Shown here one piece after another: positions 1-5,893 of a DNA stretch of 13,485 nt. The stretch lies in the NCBI GenBank assembly GCA_947631365.1, contig CANRLB010000026.1:1-13485 (forward strand), given 5' to 3'. The position numbers were made by a program, and so were the translations under genes. Under the pieces are notes generated by a model that saw only the letters and a list, made by a program, of their open reading frames with translations, was not told the DNA's origin and did no database searches. This DNA comes from an uncultured Bacilli bacterium (GTDB taxonomy: Bacteria > Bacillota_I > Bacilli_A > RF39 > UBA660). How positions within the stretch are numbered: position 1 is the stretch's first letter; each line of letters opens with the position of its first letter.

Positions 1-17
1 CCCAGCCGGGGCAGCCA
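1..17 (+). tRNA. 3' end of a tRNA, probably tRNA-Gln (partial)
   Basis: The window opens in the T-arm of a tRNA. Bases 2-6 (CCAGC) fit the 3' strand of the T stem, 7-13 (CGGGGCA) the 3' acceptor strand, G14 the discriminator and 15-17 the encoded CCA. A final A in the acceptor strand implies a U1-A72 pair. Together with discriminator G this is typical of bacterial tRNA-Gln, and the end resembles the B. subtilis tRNA-Gln end. The anticodon lies outside the window, so the identity is inferred. No promoter is visible in the 11 bases before tRNA-Lys, so the two are probably co-transcribed. Confidence 0.65.
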
Positions 18-28
18 TTTTTGTTTAA

Positions 29-104
29 GTCTCGTTAGCTCAGCCGGTAGAGCATTCGACTTTTAATCGAAGGGTCTGGAGTTCAAATCTCCAACGAGAC
101 ACCA
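29..104 (+). tRNA. tRNA-Lys(TTT)
   Basis: A full cloverleaf of 76 nt. The acceptor GTCTCGT (29-35) pairs with ACGAGAC (94-100), the discriminator is A101 and the CCA is encoded (102-104). The anticodon stem TTCGA/TCGAA encloses loop CTTTTAA, giving anticodon TTT. The T-loop is TTCAAAT. It decodes AAA/AAG, which are very frequent in this AT-rich genome. It is the last gene of a tRNA operon and is followed 10 bases later by a terminator. Confidence 0.97.
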
Positions 105-114
105 TTTTGACAAT

Positions 115-145
115 AAAGACTTGTTTTTCAAGTCTTTTTTCTTTT
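115..145 (+). terminator. Intrinsic terminator of the tRNA-Gln/Lys operon
   Basis: A 9-bp stem AAAGACTTG (115-123) / CAAGTCTTT (129-137) with loop TTTTT, followed by a T-rich tail to 145. Confidence 0.9.
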
Positions 146-149
146 AAAT

Positions 150-172
150 AAAAAAGTCATCATAAAGATGAC
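150..172 (-). terminator. Minus-strand intrinsic terminator with no assigned gene
   Basis: Read on the minus strand, the stem GTCATC (172-167), loop TTTAT and GATGAC (161-156) run straight into six T (155-150). This is a proper intrinsic terminator for leftward transcription. No protein gene points left into it. The 173-358 interval holds only a TATAAT-like box and a GAGGAG stretch on the minus strand, and no credible ORF. Confidence 0.6.
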
Positions 173-358
173 AAGATATTAAAAGAAGCTAAATTTATAT
201 AAACTTTTTATTCTTTAAAAAGCGAATAATTATCAATATTACATCCCTAATATTTTAATAGCTCCTCTATTTTAATTATATATTTCAGTGGTAAAAAAGA
301 AACTAATTTTTAAAAAACATTTACGTTTTTTAACATAATTTAAGTTTGTCGACACCTT

Positions 359-386
359 TTGACAATTTATTTGCTAAATGTATGAT
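359..386 (+). promoter_or_regulatory. Promoter of the MvaI/BcnI-like nuclease gene
   Basis: The -35 TTGACA (359-364) is perfect, the spacer is 16 bases and the -10 is TATGAT (381-386). The -10 overlaps an upstream in-frame ATG at 378, which therefore cannot be the start codon. Confidence 0.75.
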
Positions 387-410
387 ATAAACATTTTAGG
401 GGGAAATTTT

Positions 411-1154
411 ATGATAGATGAAGATATAAAAAATTTGAATGAAGAATTTAAAAAAATTAAAAATCAAGGCCTTATTAAATTAATGAGAAAAGGTTCTACA
501 GGTTCGGGCTTTACATTTGAAACACTAATTGGAAAAGCTGAGGATCAAGAATGTAAGCCAGATTATGGCGGCATTGAAATTAAATGTAAATATGGTTTTT
601 CAAAGGAACATTTTACTTTATTTACATGTGCTCCTAAAAGAAATGGAAATCCTGCATTAAATTATCTTTTTTATAATTATGCATATGAAAAAGAAAATTA
701 TAACTACGATAATAAAATTTTTGGTTTAAAAGTTTTTTCCCATTATACGTTTAATAAAAATGGCTTTGAATTTAGACTATACGTAAATGATGAGGACAAA
801 AAAGTAATTTTAAAATCATTTATTAATGGCCAATTTTTAGAAAATATTTGCTACTGGGATTTTTCCGTTTTAGAAGAAAAATTAATTACAAAATTGTCAA
901 CTCTTGCTTTGGTAGACTGCTATCCTTATCAGATAGGAAATGAACAATATATTAAATATACTAAAATTACTTTTTATCGTTTAAAAGGATTTGAAAAATT
1001 TTTAAACTTAGTTAAAAACGATACAATTTGTGTTCAAATATATTTAAAATCTGGAATAAATGAATTTGGAGAAAAAATTGTTGAAAATCATGGTGTACAA
1101 TTTCGAATAAGGAAAGAGAACCTAGAAAAATTATTTGAAAAAATAAACATATAA
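411..1154 (+). CDS. MvaI/BcnI-family restriction endonuclease (solitary)
   Basis: A 247-residue protein resembling the MvaI/BcnI type II restriction endonucleases, monomeric PD-(D/E)XK enzymes related to the mismatch-repair nicking enzyme MutH. It has the N-terminal signature G28-S-T-G-S-G-F-T-F-E37-T-L-I-G41, then P50-D51-Y-G-G-I-E56-I-K58. From memory of the MvaI structure, the active-site residues are E36, D50, E55 and K57; all four are present here at the same spacing, shifted by one. The nuclease should therefore be active on DNA. Start 411 is chosen because AGGGGG (398-403) lies 7 bases upstream and the promoter -10 covers the alternative ATG at 378. No methyltransferase, controller gene or second restriction subunit lies within the window; the gene sits alone between two tRNA loci, a common insertion context. 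The recognition sequence cannot be told from the protein. A repair-type nicking role is possible but unsupported. Confidence 0.85.
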   Translation: MIDEDIKNLNEEFKKIKNQGLIKLMRKGSTGSGFTFETLIGKAEDQECKPDYGGIEIKCKYGFSKEHFTLFTCAPKRNGNPALNYLFYNYAYEKENYNYDNKIFGLKVFSHYTFNKNGFEFRLYVNDEDKKVILKSFINGQFLENICYWDFSVLEEKLITKLSTLALVDCYPYQIGNEQYIKYTKITFYRLKGFEKFLNLVKNDTICVQIYLKSGINEFGEKIVENHGVQFRIRKENLEKLFEKINI

Positions 1155-1218
1155 AACAATTTTAAAATTTGTAAATTATTTTAAAATTTTTACAAAAATT
1201 CAAATTTAATTTATTTGG

Positions 1219-1247
1219 TTGATTTTTTTCTTTTGTTGTAATATAAT
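1219..1247 (+). promoter_or_regulatory. Promoter of the tRNA-Arg/tRNA-Pro operon
   Basis: TTGATT (1219-1224), a 17-base spacer and TATAAT (1242-1247). Transcription would begin about 18 bases before the mature tRNA-Arg. Confidence 0.8.
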
Positions 1248-1270
1248 GTTAATGCAGTAAGGGAAAACGC

Positions 1271-1347
1271 GCACCCATAGCTCAATTGGATAGAGCGTTA
1301 GACTACGGATCTAAAGGTTAGGGGTTCGACTCCCTTTGGGTGCACCA
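1271..1347 (+). tRNA. tRNA-Arg(ACG)
   Basis: A 77-nt cloverleaf. The acceptor GCACCCA (1271-1277) pairs with TGGGTGC (1337-1343), with discriminator A and encoded CCA. The anticodon stem TTAGA/TCTAA encloses loop CTACGGA, giving anticodon ACG. The wobble A34 is expected to be deaminated to inosine by TadA, to read CGU/CGC/CGA. Confidence 0.97.
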
Positions 1348-1353
1348 TATATT

Positions 1354-1430
1354 CGAGAAGTAGCACAGCTTGGTAGTGCGCGTGGTTTGGGACCATGAGG
1401 TCGCAGGTTCGAATCCTGTCTTCTCGACCA
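1354..1430 (+). tRNA. tRNA-Pro(TGG)
   Basis: A 77-nt cloverleaf six bases after tRNA-Arg. The acceptor CGAGAAG (1354-1360) pairs with CTTCTCG (1420-1426), with discriminator A and encoded CCA. The anticodon stem CGTGG/CCATG encloses loop TTTGGGA, giving anticodon TGG. Confidence 0.97.
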
Positions 1431-1458
1431 AATTGAATGAGAACCGTTATTGGTTAGA

Positions 1459-1499
1459 AATAGAAGTACATAATATTTTGGTGTGCTTCTATTTTATTT
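1459..1499 (+). terminator. Terminator of the tRNA-Arg/Pro operon
   Basis: An 11-bp stem AATAGAAGTAC (1459-1469) / GTGCTTCTATT (1483-1493) with one G-U pair, followed by a T-rich tail. Confidence 0.85.
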
Positions 1500-1548
1500 A
1501 AAAGTATTTTTGAATTTTTGTAAATTTAAAATTAAGTAAGAGGTGAAA

Positions 1549-1665
1549 ATGTTGAAAATAGATATAATATTAAATGAACTTTTAAAAAAAGCGGAATATT
1601 CAAGTTTATGGATAGAAACAATAAATCTTAAAGAACTTGACAAGAAAAGCACAAATCGTTTATAA
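1549..1665 (+). CDS. Possible small protein upstream of gpsB (38 aa)
   Basis: An ATG at 1549 (or TTG at 1552) follows AAGAGGTGA (1538-1546) and opens a 38-codon frame ending TAA at 1663-1665. The product is charged, with an amphipathic start (LKIDIILNELLKKAEYSSLW) and no membrane segment. I do not recognise it. In favour: a good ribosome-binding sequence, a position between a terminator and gpsB, and one tryptophan codon with no early stop. Against: short length, a spacing of only 2-5 bases from the ribosome-binding sequence, and a gpsB promoter whose -10 covers its stop codon. It could be a real small gene or chance. Confidence 0.35.
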   Translation: MLKIDIILNELLKKAEYSSLWIETINLKELDKKSTNRL

Positions 1666-1666
1666 T
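1637..1666 (+). promoter_or_regulatory. Promoter of gpsB (and perhaps rnpB)
   Basis: Consensus TTGACA (1637-1642) and TATAAT (1661-1666) separated by 18 bases. The leader before gpsB would be only about 15 bases. No better promoter is seen directly before rnpB, so it may also supply the RNase P RNA. Confidence 0.8.
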
Positions 1667-1688
1667 TTCTTTGTTAGAAGGTGGTTCA

Positions 1689-2021
1689 ATGTATGAAGAA
1701 CGAGTTTATTTAACTCCTCAAGAAATTTTAGAAAAAGAATTTAAAATTGATGCTAGAGGATATCGCCCTCAAGAAGTTGATAAATTTCTTGATATGGTTA
1801 TTCGTGATTATACAGAGTTCAATTCTATAATAAAAAAGTTAGAAAAAGAAGTTAAGGACATTACTGAAGATAATAGTAGATTAAAACACGAGATACTTAC
1901 TTTGAAAGAACAACTTGATGTAAGTAAATCATTAGAGAATAAAAATCAAACTATAAATAATATAGATTTACTTAAAAGAATAAGTCAATTAGAAAAAGTA
2001 GTCTTTGGAAAAGAAAATTAG
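1689..2021 (+). CDS. gpsB: GpsB, cell-division/cell-elongation adaptor (DivIVA family)
   Basis: A 110-residue DivIVA/GpsB-family protein, the usual GpsB length. It contains the family's membrane-binding N-terminal signature: L-T-P-Q-E-I-L-E-K-E-F at about residues 7-17, then R-G-Y-R-P-Q-E-V-D-K-F-L-D at about 23-35. Residues about 38-85 form a charged coiled coil. GpsB shuttles penicillin-binding proteins and other wall enzymes between the lateral wall and the division site in Firmicutes. Start 1689 is preferred over the upstream TTG at 1671 because AGAAGGTGG (1676-1684) is its ribosome-binding site. The gene lies directly before rnpB, as in Bacillus subtilis. Its TAG stop (2019-2021) forms the first bases of the RNase P RNA P1 helix. 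Confidence 0.92.
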   Translation: MYEERVYLTPQEILEKEFKIDARGYRPQEVDKFLDMVIRDYTEFNSIIKKLEKEVKDITEDNSRLKHEILTLKEQLDVSKSLENKNQTINNIDLLKRISQLEKVVFGKEN

Positions 2022-2367
2022 TATTAGGCAAATGCTGCATTAGCAAGTAATGCAGAGGAAAGTCCATGCTCGCACAATCTGAGATGATTGTAGTGTTTGT
2101 GCTTAGGGAAAAAATAACCTAAGGTAGTTAATACTAACGGCGTTGAAAGTATCTTATTTAAAGATATAAGTAGATATAAAGTGCCACAGAAACGTAGTTA
2201 TTTGGTAACAAATAAATGAAACGCGGTAAACCCCACAAGCGAGAAACCCAAATTATGGTAGGGGAGTTATAAAAAGAGAATTTGAATTTTTTTATAAATG
2301 CTTTATGCATAGATAAATATTTGCCACTTCTTATGGAGTACGGAACATGGCTTATTATACTATTTTT
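2022..2367 (+). ncRNA. rnpB: RNase P RNA, class B (Gram-positive type)
   Basis: The catalytic RNA of RNase P, which trims the 5' leaders of tRNA precursors. Diagnostic blocks are visible: GAGGAAAGTCC (2055-2065) followed by ATGCTCGCA, ACAGAAAC (2186-2193), the GGTAAACCCC...GCGAGAAACCC segment (about 2225-2252), a GGTAGGGG block, and GGAACATGGCTTA (2342-2354) near the 3' end. Block order and wording closely follow B. subtilis rnpB, hence class B. Helix P1 can form between TAGTAT (2019-2024) and ATACTA (2357-2362), so the RNA abuts or overlaps the gpsB stop codon. The T5 run just after P1 (2363-2367) probably ends the transcript. Exact ends are estimated. Confidence 0.92.
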
Positions 2368-2387
2368 ATTTAAGGAGTTGAAAAATT

Positions 2388-2858
2388 TTGGAAGAGATAG
2401 CCGAGATTTTAAAAGAGGCAAGAGAAGAAGCTGGAATAGAACTTTCAGAAGTTAGTAAAGATCTTGATATTAGTGAGATAATTTTGCAAAATATTGAACA
2501 AGGAAAAATAGGTTCTTTTAAAGATGTATTTACTTTAAAAAATTATATATTCAGTTATGCAAAGTATTTAGGTTTAGAACCTAATAAAATCATTGAAGAA
2601 TTTAATGAATATCTATTTGAATATACATCTAAAATTCCAATAAAAGAATTAGAAAAAACTATTGAGTTAAATACAAAAGATATAAATGAAGATAGAGTAG
2701 CTTCACCTTATACTTTAAAAAAGCCAAAAAGTAAAAGGGGAATATATATTCTATTTTACATTTTAATTTTCTTTTTAGTTATTTTAGCTATTTTTTGGTC
2801 TGTAAATCAAATTACTGTTGAAAAAAATAATGCTTATGTTTTTAATTATAGAAAGTAG
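2388..2858 (+). CDS. RodZ-like membrane protein with N-terminal HTH (short form)
   Basis: A 156-residue protein. Residues about 3-75 form a Cro/C1-type helix-turn-helix of the RodZ/YmfM kind (L8 to L61). A charged linker follows, then one membrane segment (about 119-139) and only about 17 residues outside. RodZ links MreB filaments to the elongation machinery. Family members such as B. subtilis YmfM/RodZ are near 290 residues with an outer beta domain that is absent here. The start is TTG at 2388, with AAGGAG (2372-2377) ten bases upstream. The gene sits 20 bases after rnpB and directly before pgsA, the same rodZ-pgsA order as in Bacillus. The family call rests on HTH plus membrane segment plus neighbour. 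Confidence 0.75.
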   Translation: MEEIAEILKEAREEAGIELSEVSKDLDISEIILQNIEQGKIGSFKDVFTLKNYIFSYAKYLGLEPNKIIEEFNEYLFEYTSKIPIKELEKTIELNTKDINEDRVASPYTLKKPKSKRGIYILFYILIFFLVILAIFWSVNQITVEKNNAYVFNYRK

Positions 2859-2866
2859 TGAATAAT

Positions 2867-3475
2867 ATGAAAATGAATTTGCCTAATAAAATTACAATAT
2901 TGAGGATTATCCTTGCAATTATAATGATAATTCTATTGTTAATTCCTTGGTATGATTTAGGTGTGAAATTTCCTTTGTTTTATATAAAAGGTAATGTTAT
3001 AAGTTTAAAATATATTATTGCAGGTATTTTATTTTTAATTGGTTCTGTCACTGATTTTGTTGATGGCTATATAGCCAGAAGTCAAAATATGGTAACTGAT
3101 TTCGGAAAAGTTGCTGACGCAATAGCTGATAAAATTTTAGTTAATGGACTATTAATTATTCTTGCTTATGATCGTCTAATACCCATTTTAATTCCAGTAG
3201 TTATAATTACAAGAGATATTATTGTGGATTCCTGCAAAATGTTATCTGGATCTAAGGGAAAAGTAGTTGCTGCAAGTAAACTTGGTAAATTGAAAACAAT
3301 TTGCATGATGATAGGCATTACTTTGCTTTTGTTTGGTAATTTTCCTTTCGTATATATTAACTTTCCATTAGATATTATATTAATTTTAGCAGCAACAATT
3401 TTATCTATTATAAGTGGTTGTCAATATTTTTATAATATAAAATCATATTTATTTCCCTTAAGCGAAAAAAAATAA
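2867..3475 (+). CDS. pgsA: CDP-diacylglycerol-glycerol-3-phosphate 3-phosphatidyltransferase
   Basis: An integral membrane enzyme of about 202 residues that joins CDP-diacylglycerol and glycerol 3-phosphate to make phosphatidylglycerol phosphate, the entry to phosphatidylglycerol and cardiolipin. The CDP-alcohol phosphatidyltransferase motif D-G-x2-A-R-x8-G-x3-D-x3-D is complete: D66-G67, A70-R71, G80, D84 and D88. The N-terminus M-N-L-P-N-K-I-T-I is typical of PgsA. Several hydrophobic segments flank the motif. The start is uncertain: a GTG at 2858 overlaps the rodZ stop (TAGTG), and ATGs lie at 2867 and 2873; no strong ribosome-binding site decides. I use 2867. It is probably translationally coupled to the rodZ-like gene. 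Confidence 0.93.
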   Translation: MKMNLPNKITILRIILAIIMIILLLIPWYDLGVKFPLFYIKGNVISLKYIIAGILFLIGSVTDFVDGYIARSQNMVTDFGKVADAIADKILVNGLLIILAYDRLIPILIPVVIITRDIIVDSCKMLSGSKGKVVAASKLGKLKTICMMIGITLLLFGNFPFVYINFPLDIILILAATILSIISGCQYFYNIKSYLFPLSEKK

Positions 3476-3493
3476 GCCTTGGGCTTTTTTTTT
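3474..3493 (+). terminator. Terminator after pgsA
   Basis: A 5-bp stem AAGCC (3474-3478) / GGCTT (3482-3486) with loop TTG, followed by seven more T. An A-run before the stem can extend the pairing. It overlaps the pgsA stop codon. Confidence 0.8.
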
Positions 3494-3503
3494 ACCTTAA
3501 AAG

Positions 3504-3512
3504 TGATATAAT
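3504..3512 (+). promoter_or_regulatory. Extended -10 promoter of the deacetylase gene
   Basis: TGATATAAT (3504-3512) matches the extended -10 form TGnTATAAT. No good -35 is present; the region is the T-run of the preceding terminator, as expected for an extended -10 promoter. Confidence 0.65.
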
Positions 3513-3538
3513 AACCATATAAATGGTAGGTAATATTA

Positions 3539-4954
3539 ATGAGAAGTAATTTAAATAAAAAAACAATTATTATTAGTGGAATTTGTTTAATTCTTGTAAT
3601 AATTTTATTAATTACATTTCTTTTTTTACCTAAAATAGAAATAGACATAATAGGAAAATCTTCTTTAAATATTGAAGTGGGAACTGAATATAAAGAGCAA
3701 GGAGTAAAGGCATATATTAAAAATATTTTTAGCAAAAAAGAAATTAAAGTAGAAATTATTAGTAATCTAGATATTAATAAACTTGGAAGATATAAAATAA
3801 CTTATATTGCTAAAGATAATGGAGTAGTAAAAAAAAGATCTCGAAATGTAAAAGTAATTGATACAACGAAGCCAACTATTGAAATGGTTGATCAAGTTAA
3901 AGCATGTAAAAACAATCAGCTAGTTAATATAAACGCTCAAGCGCATGATAATTATGATGGCGATTTAACTTCTAAAATTAAATATTATATTGAAAAAGAG
4001 GTTGCCTATATAAGTGTTACTGATTCTTCTAACAATAAAACTGAAATTAAGGAAAACTTAAATTATATAGACGAGGAACGCCCTAAAATAATTCTTAACG
4101 GCAGCCAAGTTATATATTTAAATTTAAATGAAGAATATATAGAATATGGTGCTACTGCAGAAGATTCTTGCGATGGAAATTTAACAAAAAAGATAAAAAT
4201 AACAGGAGAAGTCGATAATACTAGGTCTGGAACATATTTAATAAAATATCAAGTAAAAGATTCTTATGGCAATAGTGTTGACTCAACTAGAAAAGTAGTC
4301 GTTAGTGATAATAACCAAAATAAAGTAACCAATGGCAACATATATTTGACATTTGATGATGGTCCTGGACAATATACTGAATCTTATTTAAATCTTTTAG
4401 CCCAATATAATATTAAAGCCACCTTTTTTGTTACCGGACAATTTCCTAAATATTTTGATTTAATAACTAGAGAATATAAAGAAGGACATACTATAGGTAT
4501 TCATACATATAGTCATAAATGGGATATATATGAAAGTGTTGATACTTACTTAGAAGATTTTCAAAAAATTGCTAATGTTATTTATGAAAAAACAGGTATA
4601 AACACTCCGTATTTCAGATTCCCCGGCGGCTCGTCTAATACAATAAGTAAAAGATATTGTGAAAATATTATGACAAATTTAGCTGAAATTATGACTCAAA
4701 AAGGATATATTTATTTTGATTGGACATTTGACAGTGGCGATACTGTTAAAGGAAAAAATACTAAAGAAGAAATAGTAAAAACGGTAAAAAGCTATTTAAA
4801 AGGAAATGGCGATTACATAATTTTAATGCATGATTTGAAAAAAAGCTCTCTGGACGCGCTTCCAGAAATTATAAATTATGCTTTAGAAAAAGGCTATGAA
4901 TTTAAAAAAATAGATAAAAATACACCTATAAAGCATTTTAAAATAGCCAATTAA
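3539..4954 (+). CDS. Membrane-anchored polysaccharide (probably peptidoglycan) deacetylase with Ig-like domains
   Basis: A 471-residue protein. A membrane anchor (about 9-30) leads to bacterial Ig-like/DUF5011-type regions at about 35-107, 112-176 (a degenerate middle repeat) and 183-255. These contain the typical G-R-Y-K-I-T-Y-I-A-K-D and G-T-Y-L-I-K-Y-Q-V-K-D-S-Y-G-N strands. A NodB domain follows at about 267-460. Carbohydrate esterase family 4 motifs are intact: T-F-D-D-G-P (271-276, metal ligand D274), H322-T-Y-S-H326, R-F-P-G-G (360-364), D394-W395 and L-M-H-D with H431. The enzyme should remove acetyl groups from wall N-acetylglucosamine or N-acetylmuramic acid outside the cell, as PgdA does, which reduces lysozyme sensitivity. 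The exact substrate cannot be told. GGTAGG (3525-3530) lies 8 bases before the ATG. Confidence 0.9.
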   Translation: MRSNLNKKTIIISGICLILVIILLITFLFLPKIEIDIIGKSSLNIEVGTEYKEQGVKAYIKNIFSKKEIKVEIISNLDINKLGRYKITYIAKDNGVVKKRSRNVKVIDTTKPTIEMVDQVKACKNNQLVNINAQAHDNYDGDLTSKIKYYIEKEVAYISVTDSSNNKTEIKENLNYIDEERPKIILNGSQVIYLNLNEEYIEYGATAEDSCDGNLTKKIKITGEVDNTRSGTYLIKYQVKDSYGNSVDSTRKVVVSDNNQNKVTNGNIYLTFDDGPGQYTESYLNLLAQYNIKATFFVTGQFPKYFDLITREYKEGHTIGIHTYSHKWDIYESVDTYLEDFQKIANVIYEKTGINTPYFRFPGGSSNTISKRYCENIMTNLAEIMTQKGYIYFDWTFDSGDTVKGKNTKEEIVKTVKSYLKGNGDYIILMHDLKKSSLDALPEIINYALEKGYEFKKIDKNTPIKHFKIAN

Positions 4955-5012
4955 ATAAACCCAATCAATAATTTTAATGTTTCATAAAATAAATTAGAAA
5001 GGAATTAGATTT

Positions 5013-5330
5013 ATGGAACAAAAGAAATTTGAATTTAATCAAGATGTTAATTATGATGGAACAATGAATGCTGGCATGGATATGAATATGGGAAATGGAT
5101 GCTGTGATATGAGTTATGTAAATTCTCAACCTATGATGTGTTCACCAATTCAAGAATGCCCTCAAGAAAGAGTATGTCACAGATATATGTGTTATGAAGT
5201 CCCACACATTATGCCATGCAATACAAGAATTATAAATCACCATATTTATAGACATACTTATACGCCATGTTTTACAACTTGCGAAGAAAATGTAGTATCA
5301 AATGTTTACGATAGAAAATGTTGTTTTTAA
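5013..5330 (+). CDS. CotD-like spore coat protein, Cys/His/Met-rich
   Basis: A 105-residue protein with 11 cysteines (30, 31, 43, 49, 55, 60, 69, 86, 90, 103, 104), several histidines and many methionines, but no signal peptide or membrane segment. The middle and end (V-P-H-I-M-P at 63-68, then INHHIYRHTYTP, VSNV and a terminal CC) follow the pattern of Bacillus CotD (V-P-H-I-H-P, NHQHFQH, SNVD, CC). The call is by pattern memory, not alignment. CotD is an inner-coat structural protein that becomes cross-linked around the spore. No other clear sporulation gene lies in the window, so the same fold could serve another cross-linked or metal-binding shell. AGAAAGGA (4996-5003) lies 9 bases before the ATG. 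Upstream CATAAAATA (4983-4991) resembles sporulation sigma -10 boxes but lacks a matching -35. Confidence 0.6.
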   Translation: MEQKKFEFNQDVNYDGTMNAGMDMNMGNGCCDMSYVNSQPMMCSPIQECPQERVCHRYMCYEVPHIMPCNTRIINHHIYRHTYTPCFTTCEENVVSNVYDRKCCF

Positions 5331-5353
5331 AAAGTCTCGTTAAGAGATTTTTT
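5329..5353 (+). terminator. Terminator after the CotD-like gene
   Basis: A 10-bp stem AAAAAGTCTC (5329-5338) / GAGATTTTTT (5344-5353) with one G-U pair and loop GTTAA. It begins inside the TAA stop codon (5328-5330). Confidence 0.85.
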
Positions 5354-5372
5354 AATTTCTGCTTTATATATC

Positions 5373-5401
5373 TTGGAATAATCTTATAAATAAGTTATAA
5401 T
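5373..5401 (+). promoter_or_regulatory. Promoter of the pseudopilin-like membrane protein gene
   Basis: TTGGAA (5373-5378), a 17-base spacer and TATAAT (5396-5401). Confidence 0.75.
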
Positions 5402-5430
5402 ATTTATTGTGATATGAAGGTGATTTAAAA

Positions 5431-5811
5431 TTGAAATTTATAAACGATAAAAAATTTCTAACTCTTGCTATAATATTGTTATTATTTTCAATAAGTTATT
5501 TTATCGTAGTTAATAAAATATCTTATGCTTTTGTTTCAGATTATAATGAGGATTTTTATTATGATCAAGTTGAAAAAATAATTGAATCTAGTGCCAAGAA
5601 ATATGCTGAGGAATATTCCGCTGAATTTAATGATGGCGTGAAATATATAACAGTTCAAAAATTAATAGATTTAGGTTATTTAATTCCAGATGAAAGTGGA
5701 GATATTAAAGATCCATCCAATGAAAATAGTACATTTAATAATCGACAAATTTATATAAGAAAAACAGATGATGGTTTTGAAATAAAAATAGAACCTGAAT
5801 CGAAAATTTAG
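5431..5811 (+). CDS. Small membrane-anchored protein with pseudopilin-like outer domain
   Basis: A 126-residue protein starting with TTG at 5431, behind GAAGGTGAT (5416-5424). One hydrophobic segment (about 8-28) is followed by an outer domain. Its arrangement is: a helix I-I-E-S-S-A-K-K-Y-A (50-59), then Y-I-T-V-Q-K-L-I-D-L-G-Y-L-I (72-85), then I-K-D-P-S (92-96), then strands ending I-Y-I-R and F-E-I-K-I. This order recalls the C-terminal domain of type II secretion/type IV pseudopilins. The prepilin leader and its conserved glutamate (GFTLIE type) are missing, so it is not expected to be processed by prepilin peptidase. No other pilus or secretion gene is nearby. The function is unknown; the fold suggestion is pattern-based. 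Confidence 0.7.
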   Translation: MKFINDKKFLTLAIILLLFSISYFIVVNKISYAFVSDYNEDFYYDQVEKIIESSAKKYAEEYSAEFNDGVKYITVQKLIDLGYLIPDESGDIKDPSNENSTFNNRQIYIRKTDDGFEIKIEPESKI

Positions 5812-5840
5812 TAAAATTAATGTAAAATTTCTTTTAAGAA

Positions 5841-5870
5841 TTGTATTAATAGAAGATTATTTAGTAAGAT
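5841..5870 (+). promoter_or_regulatory. Probable rpoZ promoter
   Basis: TTGTAT (5841-5846) and TAAGAT (5865-5870) separated by 18 bases. Plausible but not strong. Confidence 0.5.
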
Positions 5871-5893
5871 ATTATTGTAAGGAGCGGGTGATT

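Noticed and set aside
378..410. Longer N-terminus for the nuclease from ATG 378
   Set aside because: The ATG overlaps the promoter -10 (TATGAT 381-386), and a strong ribosome-binding site serves ATG 411.
2158..2421. Minus-strand reading frame of 87 codons
   Set aside because: It lies across the RNase P RNA and the start of the rodZ-like gene, with no ribosome-binding site.
3430..3735. Minus-strand reading frame of about 100 codons
   Set aside because: It runs antisense to the pgsA end, its terminator and the start of the deacetylase gene; lysine/phenylalanine-rich shadow composition.
4959..4991. Full SigK/SigE promoter upstream of the CotD-like gene
   Set aside because: Only the -10-like CATAAAATA is present; the nearest AC or ATA elements are at wrong distances, and such boxes are frequent by chance in AT-rich DNA. 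Kept only as a remark.
5796..5838. Possible terminator after the pseudopilin-like gene
   Set aside because: The stem GAAAATTTA/TAAAATTTC contains a mismatch and is A/T only, with a short T tract; too weak to annotate.
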